Shown piece by piece: positions 39,207-40,244 of a stretch of 40,244 nt of DNA. The translations under genes and the position numbers were made by a program. The stretch comes from Leptospira sp. (lineage in GTDB: Bacteria > Spirochaetota > Leptospiria > Leptospirales > Leptospiraceae): NCBI GenBank assembly GCA_016742255.1, contig JACVCB010000030.1:1-40244 (forward strand). The letters run 5' to 3'. Under the pieces are notes generated by a model, which was not told the DNA's origin, did no database searches, and worked only from the letters and a program-made list of their open reading frames with translations. Positions within the stretch are counted from its first letter, which is position 1, and each line of letters starts with the position of its first letter.

Positions 39207-39213
39207 TTATCAT

Positions 39214-40098
39214 ATGAAAAAAGACTGGGTCCTACTTTTACTCCTACTTTCCGTTAGTTGCAAAACAATTCCAAAATTTCAAGTCATCGATAACGTCAAA
39301 CCAAATCCAAATTGTAAGATTACTTGGCTTACAGTTGTTGAACCAGATTTTTTTATCATGAATGGATCAACTAGTTTAGCTGGATGTATTGAAAAACTTA
39401 GTTCGACTGATGCTGTAATTGCGTTTTCTTTTGGTCGCTCAATACATAGAATCAATGCCAGTGTAAACTTAACAACAGGTGAGTCACGAAGATCAGATTC
39501 TTATTCAAGTGAAAACGCAAGTGCGAAGGCAACCGTTCATTTAAACAAAAAAGCATCCTTAGAAATTCCTACTGGGGATAAAAAGGGATCGTTTATGTAT
39601 AGTATCTTATATACATTTAAAAACAAACAACCTTCGATTGAAATCTATGATGTAACACGTGAAGAGTCATACGCTCCAAGACTCGCTTTTATTGCAATTA
39701 CTAAAAATGACGTAACAAAATTGAGAGAACTTTTTACAAATGGTAGTATCCAGAATGATACTAACATCATTTTGGTTGATGAAAACATTGCCTATGAATT
39801 GAATCTTTTCCAACATGCCTTAAATGTGCGTGCGAATTGGGAGATCTATGACTATTTGATAGAAAAGAAAGTAAATTATCAATTTAGAGATAGAAATGGA
39901 TTTAATGCTCTTATATATTCTGTTTATTTGAATGATTTGGGATTGGTAAAATATATAGATTCTTTAAAAAAATGGAATTTGAATGAGGCAACAAACCAAG
40001 GTGATACTGCTCTTCATTGGGCTGCTGCAAATCAAAATAAAGAAATTATCGAGTATCTATTAAAAAGAGGAATGGATAAGAAGTTAACAAACAACTAA
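39214..40098 (+). CDS. Lipoprotein with C-terminal ankyrin repeats
   Basis: This is a predicted lipoprotein of 294 aa. The signal sequence MKKDWVLLLLLLSVS is followed by Cys16 (lipobox SVSC). Residues 17-150 form an unassigned, beta-rich domain (ITWLTVVEPDFFIMNG, DAVIAFSFGRSIHRINASVNL). The C-terminal part carries ankyrin repeats, clearest in RNGFNALIYSVYLNDLGLVKYI and GDTALHWAAANQNKEIIEYLLKRG, so it probably binds a protein partner outside the cytoplasm. ATG at 39214 has no ribosome-binding site and lies only a few bases after the promoter candidate. The gene ends in full inside the window. The function is unknown. Confidence 0.8.
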   Translation: MKKDWVLLLLLLSVSCKTIPKFQVIDNVKPNPNCKITWLTVVEPDFFIMNGSTSLAGCIEKLSSTDAVIAFSFGRSIHRINASVNLTTGESRRSDSYSSENASAKATVHLNKKASLEIPTGDKKGSFMYSILYTFKNKQPSIEIYDVTREESYAPRLAFIAITKNDVTKLRELFTNGSIQNDTNIILVDENIAYELNLFQHALNVRANWEIYDYLIEKKVNYQFRDRNGFNALIYSVYLNDLGLVKYIDSLKKWNLNEATNQGDTALHWAAANQNKEIIEYLLKRGMDKKLTNN

Positions 40099-40244
40099 GG
40101 ACTTACGTCATACGATCTTTCGAAAACATAGTATTACTGTGAAATGTTTGGATACTTACAATAACCAACGTCTTTAGAAATTGAATCATCCCATAAATCA
40201 TTAAAACAAATCATACATAAAACTCTGTTGTAATATCATTCTCA

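Noticed and set aside
40099..40244. A gene in the last 146 bases
   Set aside because: All six frames are interrupted or too short; nothing can be supported up to the window edge.

Overview
The window looks like chromosomal DNA of a spirochaete of the genus Leptospira, possibly a free-living L. biflexa-like species (the species is a guess). The base composition is moderately AT-rich. The core flagellin FlaB has the spirochaetal MHQRERVYI stretch. Several lipoproteins carry relaxed, spirochaete-style lipoboxes, one of them in front of an NADase-type glycan-binding-like domain. Two-component and partner-switching proteins are abundant. I found no insertion sequence, prophage, CRISPR array or rRNA. 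Genes are tightly packed, and no gap above 300 bp lacks a feature.

Layout, left to right. (1) 1-687, minus: 5' part of pdhA, cut by the window edge. (2) 792-2075: a degenerate HD-GYP-like protein, followed by a bidirectional terminator and a small lysine/alanine-rich lipoprotein (minus). (3) 2488-3519, minus: fructose-1,6-bisphosphatase, divergent from an unknown 274-aa protein. (4) 4473-8924: macromolecular-synthesis operon rpsU-yqeY-dnaG-rpoD, with a promoter candidate at its start and a clear intrinsic terminator at its end. (5) 8937-11711: a lipoprotein and convergent glpD. (6) 11809-14298: tyrS and a membrane-anchored polysaccharide deacetylase. (7) 14361-18390, minus: an RND efflux pump, def (peptide deformylase) and tRNA-Ala(GGC). 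(8) 18466-21867: a three-gene partner-switching module of a coiled-coil protein, a GAF-GAF-GAF-PP2C-HATPase protein and a STAS protein. (9) 21915-26320: a two-subunit biotin-dependent acyl-CoA carboxylase. (10) 26322-37945, minus: ten genes reading ispH - histidine kinase - receiver/ATPase protein - cheY-like - STAS - cheA - mcp - cheW - cheD - cheB, with gaps of about 48 nt or less and several one-base overlaps. (11) 38184-39032: flaB with a long structured leader and a strong terminator. (12) 39214-40098: an ankyrin-repeat lipoprotein. The final 146 bases show no supportable gene.

How the genes fit together: the right half is mostly signalling and motility. The chemotaxis operon holds receptor, coupling protein, kinase, methylesterase, deamidase and a CheY-like receiver. 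It also holds two extra sensory/ATPase proteins and a STAS protein, and it lacks cheR. It is transcribed away from flaB. The separate phosphatase/ATPase/STAS module suggests a second, Rsb-like regulatory circuit. The left half is central metabolism (PDH, FBPase, GlpD) and information processing.

The most unusual points are: the phosphatase and kinase-type ATPase fused in one partner-switching protein; the long che operon headed by ispH and carrying a STAS gene; an HD-GYP-like protein that has lost its catalytic residues; an acyl-CoA carboxylase alpha subunit with insertions in the ATP-grasp region; and several precise DNA palindromes or dyads (14244-14269, 26310-26333, 39175-39191).
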